Origin: Asaia bogorensis
GTDB taxonomy: Bacteria; Pseudomonadota; Alphaproteobacteria; Acetobacterales; Acetobacteraceae
Direction: 5' to 3'
Assembly (NCBI GenBank): GCA_945886995.1
Contig: CAMCZJ010000021.1
Location: 1 to 21,964, forward strand
Length of the DNA: 21,964 bases
Of the stretch, positions 1 to 7,086 are shown piece by piece (within the stretch, counting starts at the first letter, position 1; each line of letters begins with the position of its first letter). Below the pieces are notes generated by a model. It saw only the letters and a program-made list of their open reading frames with translations. It did no database searches and was not told the DNA's origin. A program made the translations under genes and the position numbers.

Positions 1-15
1 GGAGAATTAGGCTTC

Positions 16-558
16 GTGCATGGACATTACGAACATGGAGAAAAATTTTCTTCAATATCTCAATGTGCGAGATATGTGTTCGAAAACTTTAAGGTGATCG
101 GCGTACCCCTAACGAGCGGAACACACCGAAACTTCCGCGAAACAAGAAGGAAAAGGGAAAGGATGCTCTTACCGACTGGTCAAGAGGAGTTACTTTCCTA
201 TCTGTTATATCCAGTATTTTTTCGCTATGCCGAAGACCATCTTCAGTCGGTCATTTGGAGCGATCAACGCTTTCAATTTAGTAGCGATGATTTCGTCGAA
301 TTGTTAATTCTACAGGACCAAGCTCCTTCTCCGGCAGCGACCGTTTCGGCCGAGGGAACTTTACTATCTCGGTTGGAGAGGTGGATGCGCGGTGACCTTC
401 TGTCAATTACAGACGCCGAAAATAAGAAACCGTCTCTAGAGCAGGAGCTGGAAGATAGTATTAAACGGCTGATCGAAGGCTGTGATGTTGCGGTTACGGA
501 AGCGAAAAGATTATTGGGATCACTCCTGACTGACGCGCCCGATTCAGCTTCAACATGA
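16..558 (+). CDS. Hypothetical protein, AT-rich orphan, possibly 5'-truncated
   Basis: This reading frame of about 180 residues is not a family I recognise. It is rich in charged residues, with a basic patch around residues 40-50, a hydrophobic aromatic stretch around 60-72 (LLSYLLYPVFFRYAED) and an acidic helical C-terminal half. I see no signal peptide or clear catalytic motif. A GTG at 16 follows a GGAG at 1-4, but the frame is open to the window edge, so the true start may lie outside. The base composition is visibly AT-richer than every other gene here and the codons (TTA, AGA, ATA) differ from those of its neighbours, which suggests acquired DNA. It ends at TGA 556-558. It could be the last gene of a genomic island; no function is claimed. 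Confidence 0.5.
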   Translation: MHGHYEHGEKFSSISQCARYVFENFKVIGVPLTSGTHRNFRETRRKRERMLLPTGQEELLSYLLYPVFFRYAEDHLQSVIWSDQRFQFSSDDFVELLILQDQAPSPAATVSAEGTLLSRLERWMRGDLLSITDAENKKPSLEQELEDSIKRLIEGCDVAVTEAKRLLGSLLTDAPDSAST

Positions 559-696
559 ACTAGTCCTGGGGGAAGGCATCGTGCCTAGAAGGCTTTATTG
601 GGGCCTCCGCTTGCTGAAGACGATTGTACCGGGTGACGAAGGGCACCGCTATTTACCGTAAGGTAAGGCACCACTCCAGTGCTCAAGAGGCCCTGC
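559..696. other. Intergenic gap with short inverted repeats, no gene recognised
   Basis: This 138-bp gap separates the orphan gene from the 3' end of the lolA-like gene. It holds a small hairpin (TTACC at 653-657, GTAA loop, GGTAA at 662-666) and a longer-range 7-bp pairing (GGGCCTC 601-607 with GAGGCCC 687-693). I tried to read it as tRNA, tmRNA, SRP RNA or RNase P RNA and found none of their signature sequences. It may hold the lolA terminator (minus direction) or an island junction. Confidence 0.3.
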
Positions 697-1341
697 TTAC
701 CTGCCCCCAGCCCCGCCGGGTTCAAAAAACTGCGGATGGTTGAACTGGAACATGCGCGCATTCAGCGGCATCCCGGTTTCAACCTGCGTCAGCGTCACGC
801 GGGTTTCGCGCCCCTGGGCATCCAACACCGCCCATTGGCGCAATTCCAGGGGCTCTGGCTGGAAAACCAGGGTCAAGGAGCCCTCTCGCGGGTCGTTGGT
901 GCGGAACAGGGTAATGCGCAGAAACCCGCCATCGCGCTGGATGCGGCTGATGGTGACATCGCCGGAAAGCCGGATTTCCGGGCGCAGCAGCATCCCAAGC
1001 GGGGTAGCGCTGGTGGGCAGCGTGGTCGGCGCCTTCAATTCCCGGTCATAGAGCAAGAATTGGCTGCCATCCGCCACCAGCAGCAGCGGTTCCGGCGGGT
1101 CATAATCAAACCTCATCCGCCCCGGGCGGGAGATATAGGCCCAGCCCTGAGCCGAAGCGCCATTCTGCGCGATTTGCAGAAACCGGGCGCGCAGCGTGGT
1201 CAGCCGGTTCAAATAGGCCTCGACAGCCGCGATATCGCGCCGGTCGCGTTCGGAAAGCGCGGCCCCCTGGGCCTGGGCCAGGGCAGGGAGCGGCAGCAAA
1301 AGCGGGGCGGCAAGCAGGGCGCGGCGGAACATAGCCCTCAT
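697..1341 (-). CDS. lolA: LolA-type outer-membrane lipoprotein carrier protein
   Basis: This is a periplasmic chaperone of the LolA family, which ferries lipoproteins from the LolCDE release complex to the outer membrane. From the start at 1341 it has 214 residues: a signal peptide at about 1-24 ending in ALAQA, then the LolA beta-barrel-like domain. Family features include the early helix (YLNRLTTLRARFLQ), the GWAYISRPGRMRFDYDPPEP segment and LLVADGSQFLLYDRE. An alternative ATG lies three codons downstream at 1332. The open frame extends upstream to 1515, but that part crosses into the divergent gene and has no signal-like sequence, so I excluded it. An AGGCGG stretch precedes the chosen ATG. 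It is transcribed away from the gene at 1433. Confidence 0.8.
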   Translation of the reverse strand: MRAMFRRALLAAPLLLPLPALAQAQGAALSERDRRDIAAVEAYLNRLTTLRARFLQIAQNGASAQGWAYISRPGRMRFDYDPPEPLLLVADGSQFLLYDRELKAPTTLPTSATPLGMLLRPEIRLSGDVTISRIQRDGGFLRITLFRTNDPREGSLTLVFQPEPLELRQWAVLDAQGRETRVTLTQVETGMPLNARMFQFNHPQFFEPGGAGGR

Positions 1342-1393
1342 GTGGACCGCCTGGGCGCGCAGGGGAAGGCCCCCGGCGCTTGCCTGATCCATG

Positions 1394-1413
1394 GGGGGCG
1401 TTAGCTTGCCCCC
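1394..1413. promoter_or_regulatory. Short GC hairpin in the divergent intergenic region
   Basis: GGGGGC at 1394-1399 pairs perfectly with GCCCCC at 1408-1413 across an 8-nt loop (GTTAGCTT). It lies between the lolA start and the start at 1433, where both promoters must act, so it could be an operator or a leader hairpin. No clear -35/-10 pair was identified. Confidence 0.25.
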
Positions 1414-1432
1414 GCGCCAGAAGGGGTAGGCC

Positions 1433-2209
1433 ATGATACAACGCGATGATGTGAACCGCAGCGGCACCGCGCTACGCGCTGAGATTTTTGGCGCGGGCGA
1501 TGCTGCCTTGGCCAATGGCGCCTTTGGCTTTGGCGATCTGATGGCCGAGCTCGTCTATGGCAATATCTGGAACCGCCCCGGCCTGTCCCGCCAGGAACGC
1601 ATGGCGGTGACGCTGGCGGTGCTTTGTTCCGTACAAAACCAGGCGCAGTTGCGCCGCCATGTCGCGGCTGCGCTGAAGCTTGGCCTGACGCCGCGCGCCA
1701 TTGTGGAAATCCTGATCCAGATCGGCATTTATCGCGGCTTTGCGGCATCCGAAACCGCACTGGAAACGGCGCTTTCGGTTTTTGCCGAGGAAGGCATCAC
1801 GCTTGAAGCCGACCCACCGCGCCTTGATACGCTGGAGGCGCTGATGGAACGTGGCCGAGACCTGCAAGGCGCGCTGCATGCGGAACGCCGGCATGAAGGC
1901 CATGCTGCGCCGGATAATCCCGCCACGGGCAGCATTTATCCGCTGGTGGTGCAGTATTGCTATGGCGAGATCTGGGACCGGCCAGGGCTTGATCGGCGGT
2001 TGCGGGCACTTTGCGCCGTGGCGTCCTTCGCGGCCTTGGATCATGATATTTTGCTGCGCAAATTCATCCTCTCCGCACTCAATATCGGGGCCAGCAGGGG
2101 TGACATCATTGAAGCGCTGATCCAGGGCGGGCCTTACAACGGCTTTGCCTTCATGCTGAAGGCGTTGAATATCGCGCAGGAAGCCTTCGCCACGCTGGAT
2201 AAGGTGTGA
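1433..2209 (+). CDS. Carboxymuconolactone decarboxylase family protein with two domains
   Basis: This 258-residue cytoplasmic protein contains two AhpD/CMD-type helical domains in tandem, at roughly residues 35-118 and 172-255. Both carry the family pattern: (V/C)YG(N/E)IW(N/D)RPGL, then a helix near a lone cysteine, then LGLTPRAIVEILIQ or IGASRGDIIEALIQ, and a closing G(I/P)Y(R/N)GF. The AhpD CxxC redox pair is absent; only single cysteines occur in the equivalent helices (LCSVQN, LCAVAS), so peroxidase-type thiol chemistry looks unlikely. Proteins of this type include 4-carboxymuconolactone decarboxylase (PcaC) and uncharacterised paralogues. With no other protocatechuate genes nearby I do not assign PcaC. 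The ATG at 1433 has AAGGGG at 1421-1426. It leads the operon that runs to SelO. Confidence 0.8.
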   Translation: MIQRDDVNRSGTALRAEIFGAGDAALANGAFGFGDLMAELVYGNIWNRPGLSRQERMAVTLAVLCSVQNQAQLRRHVAAALKLGLTPRAIVEILIQIGIYRGFAASETALETALSVFAEEGITLEADPPRLDTLEALMERGRDLQGALHAERRHEGHAAPDNPATGSIYPLVVQYCYGEIWDRPGLDRRLRALCAVASFAALDHDILLRKFILSALNIGASRGDIIEALIQGGPYNGFAFMLKALNIAQEAFATLDKV

Positions 2210-2217
2210 AGCCAGGC

Positions 2218-3021
2218 ATGACTAAGACAAGGCTTTATCTGGCATTATTGCTGACCGTGCTGCTCTCGGCCTGCGCCGTGGCGCCGCCGGCACCACGGGA
2301 ACCACCGCTTTCCTACCCGCCACTCGCGCGGGAGAGAATGCTCCGCATCGCCGTCGCGGAATGGGAAGAATGGGGGCGGCAGGTGTCAGACCGGCAGCCG
2401 GGGCCAGCGCAGGAATCGGACCCCGCCGGCTTTCCGCGCCTGCAAGCCTATTGGCAGGCGGTGCCGGAAGGCCGCGGCATCATCACGCGCAATCGCGCGC
2501 TATTTCGTGCGGGGTATGAAGGGCAATGGCAGCAGGATGCCTGGTCCGCCGCCTTCATTTCCTTTGTGATGCGCAGTGCGGGGATTGATATGCGGGAATT
2601 TTCGCCCTCTGCCGCGCATGGCACCAGCATTGATGGTATGGTCGCCGATGCGCGGGAATTTCCGGATCAGGCGCCCTTCATCCCGCATCGGGTGCAGGAT
2701 CGCATCGCGGCGCCTGGGGATTTGCTCTGCGCCGACCGGTCCAGCCGGCCCCTGGCCCATTGGCAAGACCGCGCCGGGGATCAGGGGCGGTTTCGGCCCA
2801 TGCATTGCGATATTGTCATCCGCAACCACCACGGCATGGTTGAAGCGATTGGCGGCAATATTCGCGATGCAGTGACGCTGGCGCGCTTCCCAACGGACCA
2901 GCGCGGCATTTTGCGCCCCGCCCCCCCTGGCGCGCCGCAATGGTTCGCCATATTCGAAAACCGTCTGGGGCGGCTGCCGCCCTGGACCGCCCTGCCCAAC
3001 CCGGAGGCTTCTCGCCCGTGA
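2218..3021 (+). CDS. DUF2272 domain-containing lipoprotein
   Basis: This protein has 267 residues from the ATG at 2218; an in-frame GTG at 2206, overlapping the previous stop, is the alternative start. The N-terminus is a lipoprotein signal with lipobox LLSAC and Cys19 as the predicted lipidated residue, so the product should be membrane-anchored in the periplasm. The body matches my recollection of the DUF2272 family: an RIAVAEWEEWGRQV helix, a YWQAVPEG segment, WSAAFISFVMRSAGID, and a later HCDIVIRNHHGMVEAIGGNI segment with histidines. The arrangement is reminiscent of cysteine-peptidase-like folds, but I see no conserved catalytic cysteine and claim no activity. It sits 8 bp after the upstream gene, and its TGA overlaps the next start, indicating translational coupling. 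Confidence 0.75.
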   Translation: MTKTRLYLALLLTVLLSACAVAPPAPREPPLSYPPLARERMLRIAVAEWEEWGRQVSDRQPGPAQESDPAGFPRLQAYWQAVPEGRGIITRNRALFRAGYEGQWQQDAWSAAFISFVMRSAGIDMREFSPSAAHGTSIDGMVADAREFPDQAPFIPHRVQDRIAAPGDLLCADRSSRPLAHWQDRAGDQGRFRPMHCDIVIRNHHGMVEAIGGNIRDAVTLARFPTDQRGILRPAPPGAPQWFAIFENRLGRLPPWTALPNPEASRP

Positions 3022-4133
3022 CCGATCTGTTTTCCCCCCTGACGCTGCGCGGCGTTACCTTTTCCAATCGCATCGGCGTCGCACCCATGTGCCAGTATTC
3101 CTGCCATGATGATGGCATTCCAACCGAATGGCATTTGGTGCATCTGGGCGCGCGCGCTTCCGGTGGCGCGGGCATGGTGATGGTGGAAGCCACCGCCGTG
3201 GTGCCGGAAGGCCGCATCAGCCCCGGTGATGTTGGCATTTGGTCCGACGCGCATTTGGCAAGCCACACGCAATTGGCATCCGCGCTGGCGGCACTTGGCA
3301 CGGTGCCGGCCATTCAATTGGCGCATGCCGGGCGCAAGGCTTCGCGCAAGCAGGCCTGGCTGCCAGGCCCCGCCGAGCCTTCATGGGAGACCCTTGGCCC
3401 TTCAGCCGATGCCTTTGGTGATTTCATCCCGCCGCGCGGCATGAGCGAAGCGGATATCACCGCCACCATCGAAGCCTTCGTCGCGGCCACCAAGCGTTCC
3501 ATCAAGGCCGGGTATCGGCTGATAGAATTGCATGCCGCGCATGGTTATCTGCTGCATCAATTCTTGAGCCCGCTTTCCAATAAGCGCAATGACCGTTGGG
3601 GCGGAGATTTTGAAGGCCGCGCGCGGCTGCCGCTTGAAATCGCAGCCGCCATGCGCGCCGCCACGCCATCCGATGCTGTGCTGGGCGTGCGTGTTTCGCA
3701 TACGGATTGGGTTGAAGGCGGCTGGAACACGGAAGAAACCGTGGAGCTTTCGCGCCGCTTCAAGAAGATTGGCGTGGATTTCATGGATGTATCTTCCGGC
3801 GGCAATGATCCACGCCAGCAAATCCCGCTTGGGCCTGGCTATCAGGTGCCAGGTGCGGCGGCGGTGAAAAAGGGTGCCGAGATTGTGACTGCCGCTGTTG
3901 GCCTGATCACGGAAGCCAAGCAGGCGCAAGCCATTCTGGATGAAGGCCATGCGGATTGGATTTATCTGGCGCGCGTGCTGCTGCGCGACCCTTATTGGCC
4001 CTTGCATGCGGCGGCCGAGCTTGGCCGCACGGAAGCGGTGCCCACGCCCCCGCAATATGATCGTGGTTGGAATGCGCTCGGCAAGACGAAAATGGCCATG
4101 CCCATCGCCAACCCCATGCCACGCTTGGGATGA
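3018..4133 (+). CDS. NADH:flavin oxidoreductase, Old Yellow Enzyme (YqjM-like)
   Basis: This is an FMN-dependent ene-reductase of the Old Yellow Enzyme family, which reduces activated C=C bonds with NAD(P)H. The protein of 371 residues starts at GTG 3018 inside a GTGA overlap with the preceding stop; the longer frame from 2940 lies inside that gene. The thermophilic-like/YqjM subclass is indicated by APMCQYS (Cys25, Tyr27), the QLAHAGRK loop (about 100-107), the substrate-binding pair in ELHAAHGYLLHQF (His172, His175, Tyr177) and LSNKRNDRWGG (about 186-196). The C-terminal DWIYLARVLLRDPYWP segment belongs to the barrel end. Length fits a single-domain YqjM-type enzyme with no Fe-S or NADH domain. 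Its physiological substrate is unknown. It is translationally coupled on both sides. Confidence 0.93.
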   Translation: MTDLFSPLTLRGVTFSNRIGVAPMCQYSCHDDGIPTEWHLVHLGARASGGAGMVMVEATAVVPEGRISPGDVGIWSDAHLASHTQLASALAALGTVPAIQLAHAGRKASRKQAWLPGPAEPSWETLGPSADAFGDFIPPRGMSEADITATIEAFVAATKRSIKAGYRLIELHAAHGYLLHQFLSPLSNKRNDRWGGDFEGRARLPLEIAAAMRAATPSDAVLGVRVSHTDWVEGGWNTEETVELSRRFKKIGVDFMDVSSGGNDPRQQIPLGPGYQVPGAAAVKKGAEIVTAAVGLITEAKQAQAILDEGHADWIYLARVLLRDPYWPLHAAAELGRTEAVPTPPQYDRGWNALGKTKMAMPIANPMPRLG

Positions 4134-5590
4134 GCACGCGCTTTTCCTTCGACAATAGCTATGCCCGCCTGCCGGCGCGTTTTTATATCCGGCAGGCGCC
4201 CATTGCCGTGGCGGCGCCTCGGCTGGTGTTTTTCAATGCGCCTTTAGCGGAAGCATTGGGGCTTGATGCGGCAGCGCTTTCTGGTGCGGCGGGGGCCGCG
4301 ATTTTCGCCGGCAATCTTGTGCCGGAGGGTGCGGAACCCCTCGCCATGGCCTATGCCGGCCATCAATTCGGCGGCTTCAGCCCGCGCCTTGGTGATGGCC
4401 GCGCGCTTCTAATAGGTGAGGTGATTGGGCGCGATGGGCAACGCCGAGATATTCATCTGAAGGGCAGCGGGCGCACATTGTTTTCGCGCGGTGGAGATGG
4501 CCGCGCCGTGCTGGGGCCGATGCTGCGCGAAGCCATCATCAGCGAAGCCATGGCAGCGCTTGGCGTACCGACCACGCGCGCGCTGGCGGTGGCGATGACA
4601 GGCGAAGCAGTGCTGCGCGAAAAACCGCAACCAGGCGCGGTGCTGACGCGCGTGGCGGCCAGCCATATCCGTGTCGGCAGCTTTCAGTATTTCGCCGCGC
4701 AGGAAGATCAGGAAGCGCTGAAGCTGCTCGCGGATTTCGCCATTGCGCGGCATGATTCTGCGGCGGCGACAGCGGAAAACCCCTATGTCGCGCTGCTTTC
4801 CGGCGTGATTGCGCGGCAGGCTAAGCTGATCGCGCAATGGCTGCATATCGGCTTCATCCATGGCGTGATGAATACAGACAATATGACCATCAGCGGCGAG
4901 ACGATTGATTACGGCCCCTGCGCCTTCATGGATGCCTATGATCCCGCGACAGTATTGAGTTCCATTGATCATGGCGGGCGCTATGCCTATGCCAATCAGC
5001 CATGCATGGCGCAGTGGAATCTGGCGCGGCTGGCGGAAGCACTGCTGCCGCTTTTGGCGGAACAAGAAGAAGCAGCGCTGGAGCTTGCTCAGGCGGCCCT
5101 TGGCGCCTTTGCCCCTGCCTTTGAAGCCGCCTATTTTGATGGCTTTGCGCGGAAGATCGGCATAGCGGCGCGCGCGCCAGAAGATACCGCGCTGATCGAG
5201 GATTTGCTGCGCCGCATGGCGGAACAGGGCGCTGACTTCACCCTGACCTTTCGCGCCCTGGCTGATGCGGCTGAGGGCAATGCAGCGCCGGCGCGGGCGC
5301 AATTCACCGACCCGGCAGCGTTTGATAGCTGGGCCGATGTTTGGCGCACCAGGATCACGCGCGAAGAACCGCCTGCCCAGTTGATGAGCGCCACCAATCC
5401 AGCCTTCATCCCGCGCAATCATTTGGTGGAGGCTGCCATCCGCGCCGCCGAGGACCGCGATGATTTCCGCCCCTTTGAGGCGTTGATGGCGGTGCTGGCG
5501 CAGCCCTTTGAGGATCAGCCGGAGAAGGCTGATTATGCCAGCCCGCCCAAGCCGGAAGAACGCGTCTTGGCGACTTTCTGCGGTACGTAA
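4130..5590 (+). CDS. selO: Protein adenylyltransferase SelO (YdiU/UPF0061 family)
   Basis: SelO is a pseudokinase-fold enzyme that transfers AMP from ATP to protein hydroxyl groups and is linked to redox homeostasis. The 486-residue protein starts at ATG 4130, overlapping the previous stop by 4 nt; this start also restores the family N-terminus (FDNSYARLPARFY). Signatures seen are GHQFGGFSPRLGDGRA (about 77-91), LKGSGRTLFSRGGDGRAVLGP with the nucleotide-binding lysine at about 111, REAIISEAMAALGVPTTRAL, the catalytic/metal motif HGVMNTDNM (Asn248, Asp250) and DYGPCAFMD (Asp260). There is no C-terminal selenocysteine, as is usual for bacterial members; the protein ends in FCGT. It is the last gene of the operon, followed by a strong hairpin. 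Confidence 0.95.
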   Translation: MSTRFSFDNSYARLPARFYIRQAPIAVAAPRLVFFNAPLAEALGLDAAALSGAAGAAIFAGNLVPEGAEPLAMAYAGHQFGGFSPRLGDGRALLIGEVIGRDGQRRDIHLKGSGRTLFSRGGDGRAVLGPMLREAIISEAMAALGVPTTRALAVAMTGEAVLREKPQPGAVLTRVAASHIRVGSFQYFAAQEDQEALKLLADFAIARHDSAAATAENPYVALLSGVIARQAKLIAQWLHIGFIHGVMNTDNMTISGETIDYGPCAFMDAYDPATVLSSIDHGGRYAYANQPCMAQWNLARLAEALLPLLAEQEEAALELAQAALGAFAPAFEAAYFDGFARKIGIAARAPEDTALIEDLLRRMAEQGADFTLTFRALADAAEGNAAPARAQFTDPAAFDSWADVWRTRITREEPPAQLMSATNPAFIPRNHLVEAAIRAAEDRDDFRPFEALMAVLAQPFEDQPEKADYASPPKPEERVLATFCGT

Positions 5591-5593
5591 ATT

Positions 5594-5619
5594 GGCGGGG
5601 GCGACAGCGCACCCCCGCC
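5594..5619. terminator. Hairpin terminator shared by convergent genes
   Basis: GGCGGGGG (5594-5601) pairs perfectly over 8 bp with CCCCCGCC (5612-5619), with a 10-nt loop. It lies between the selO stop at 5590 and the end of the minus-strand gene at 5627, so it can serve both. There is no good T run on the plus side; on the minus side AATTT follows. Confidence 0.6.
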
Positions 5620-5626
5620 CTATTGG

Positions 5627-6760
5627 CTACAAGGAAAAGCGGATTGGCACACGGAAGATGATGCGTGTATCCGGGGTTTGTTCCGTCACACCAATGCCCA
5701 CCCCCAGATTGACACTCATGCGGTCAGAAACACGATAGGAAAGCCCGAAATTGAAGGTGCCCGTATCGAAATCAGATCCAGTAATCTTGCGCCCTTCGGA
5801 ACGTGATGCGGAAATGCGCACATGTTCATAGCTGATGCTGATTGAACTTTTCTCATTCAATGAAAAACCGACACCGAAATTGATACCAACCCCATCGCCG
5901 GGATCAAGGCTGGTGCGCGCCGGTGACCCGCCCGCACTATCCTGCAAATCCACATCACGCGCGACATTCCAAATGTAGCGCAGGCTGCCAAAGAAAACCG
6001 CCGGGTCGGAAGCCCAGGCCACAGTGACACCCGGGTCAATCGCCCAGAAGCCTGTGCCGGTTGGCAATTCCTTCGGCAGGCCGCGGGTAAAGCCGCCTTG
6101 TGGATCATTGATGGTATATATGGGCACGTCAAAGGGGCTCCGCCCGGAATCGCTTTTCACGCGCAGATTGGCGATGAAAACCGGCCAATCATTCAGCCCT
6201 TCATTGATCTGGTAGCTGGTGCCGAATTCAATATCGCCAAGCCCACTGCCGGTGGGACCAATGGTGATGGGCTGGGCGTTGGTATCCGCTGGCGCGGTTT
6301 GAATCGTATCACTCTGGCTGAGCCAAGGCACGCGGATATTCACTTCCATCCTATCTGTCACGCCATAACGCAGTGTCACCGCGCCAAGATTGCCGCGCTG
6401 TGTGGATTGACGGATATCCACGGTGCCAAAGGTGATGCCGGGAATGATGGTAAATCCATTGACGATCGCCTGCGTGTTCTGTGCGTAGAAATACTCATAG
6501 GAAGGTTCAAGCGAGAACATACCCCGCGGTGTCAGCACGCCACCAACACGCGCGAGCGTGGGGTCTGTTGCGATCACGCGTTGTTGTTCCTGCTGCTGCG
6601 CGGCGGCGGCTTCAGCGGCGGTGGAAGCGCTTTGCGCCGCTGGCCCCTGACCGGTTGCGGCGGTTTGCGCCTGTGCTGAACCGATAGCAAGGAAAAGCGC
6701 TGACGCGGCAGGCAGCAAGGATAACACCACATTATCCGTACCTTTCGGAATGGCTGGCAT
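5627..6760 (-). CDS. fapF: FapF-like outer-membrane beta-barrel (amyloid secretion channel)
   Basis: In Pseudomonas, FapF is the trimeric outer-membrane pore that exports Fap amyloid subunits; it has a short helical N-terminal region followed by a beta-barrel. This 377-residue protein has a signal peptide (about 1-31, ending AQA), an Ala/Gln-rich helical or coiled-coil segment (about 40-62), then GGVLTPRGMFSLEPSYEY (about 73-90), which matches the VLTPKG..LEPS opening of FapF homologues as I recall them. Alternating strands follow (LRYGVTDRMEVNIRVPW, GLGDIEFGTSYQIN, ELPTGTGFWAIDPG, DPAVFFGSLRYIWN) to the C-terminus FRVPIRFSL. The start at 6760 has AGGAAA just upstream. It is also compatible with the generic transporter (phenol_MetA_deg-like) annotation. 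Divergence from the amyloid gene and the nearby C39 peptidase favour FapF. Confidence 0.78.
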   Translation of the reverse strand: MPAIPKGTDNVVLSLLPAASALFLAIGSAQAQTAATGQGPAAQSASTAAEAAAAQQQEQQRVIATDPTLARVGGVLTPRGMFSLEPSYEYFYAQNTQAIVNGFTIIPGITFGTVDIRQSTQRGNLGAVTLRYGVTDRMEVNIRVPWLSQSDTIQTAPADTNAQPITIGPTGSGLGDIEFGTSYQINEGLNDWPVFIANLRVKSDSGRSPFDVPIYTINDPQGGFTRGLPKELPTGTGFWAIDPGVTVAWASDPAVFFGSLRYIWNVARDVDLQDSAGGSPARTSLDPGDGVGINFGVGFSLNEKSSISISYEHVRISASRSEGRKITGSDFDTGTFNFGLSYRVSDRMSVNLGVGIGVTEQTPDTRIIFRVPIRFSL

Positions 6761-6867
6761 CTTTTTCCTGCCCTGTTCACGTTCTCTGCATTCGTTTGGC
6801 ATGCTTGCGACCTTCGCGGTTGGAGAAGAAGCGAAGCGCATCCAAGGACGATACGCTTGCGCATGAA

Positions 6868-6890
6868 GATGTTTTGCTTATCGAAACATC
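6868..6890. promoter_or_regulatory. Inverted repeat in the fapF/amyloid divergent region (possible operator)
   Basis: GATGTTT (6868-6874) and AAACATC (6884-6890) form a perfect 7-bp dyad with a 9-bp spacer, in an AT-richer patch between the two divergent genes. The size and position suit a transcription-factor site acting on both promoters; no factor is encoded nearby. Confidence 0.35.
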
Positions 6891-6950
6891 GCAAATAGGA
6901 ATTCTGTGATCGGCGATAACAGAAGCGCGAGCTCTATGAATCTGGACGCG

Positions 6951-7009
6951 CGCATTCCATTAGGCATTTCCGTGAATGCGTTTGTTCATCAACTCGGCTT
7001 GATTCACGG
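6951..7009 (+). promoter_or_regulatory. Overlapping inverted repeats in the amyloid gene leader (alternative hairpins)
   Basis: Two perfect inverted repeats share bases. CGCATTC (6951-6957) pairs with GAATGCG (6974-6980). CCGTGAAT (6970-6977) pairs with ATTCACGG (7002-7009). Because 6974-6977 belongs to both, the two hairpins exclude each other. The region is 78-136 nt upstream of the amyloid gene start. It could act in RNA as an attenuator-like switch, or in DNA as operators; the second pair has arm centres 32 bp apart, near three helical turns. Confidence 0.35.
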
Positions 7010-7086
7010 CGCGGTTACGAATGCCTGTGTTAGTCCAATCGCGCCGGCGCTGCCGGGACAACAAACAGAGGACAGAGGTGAACATC

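Noticed and set aside
559..696. tRNA, tmRNA, SRP RNA or RNase P RNA in the gap
   Set aside because: No T-loop, CCA end, SRP loop or RNase P core sequence was found when read on both strands; only short inverted repeats are present.
679..1404. Long plus-strand open frame of 241 codons opposite lolA
   Set aside because: It is the antisense shadow of the LolA-type gene; its translation is rich in Arg/Gln/Gly and lacks domain features.
2940..3017. Upstream ATG extension of the Old Yellow Enzyme
   Set aside because: The extra 26 residues lie in the coding region of the DUF2272 gene and lack family similarity; the GTG at 3018 gives the normal family N-terminus and a 4-nt overlap.
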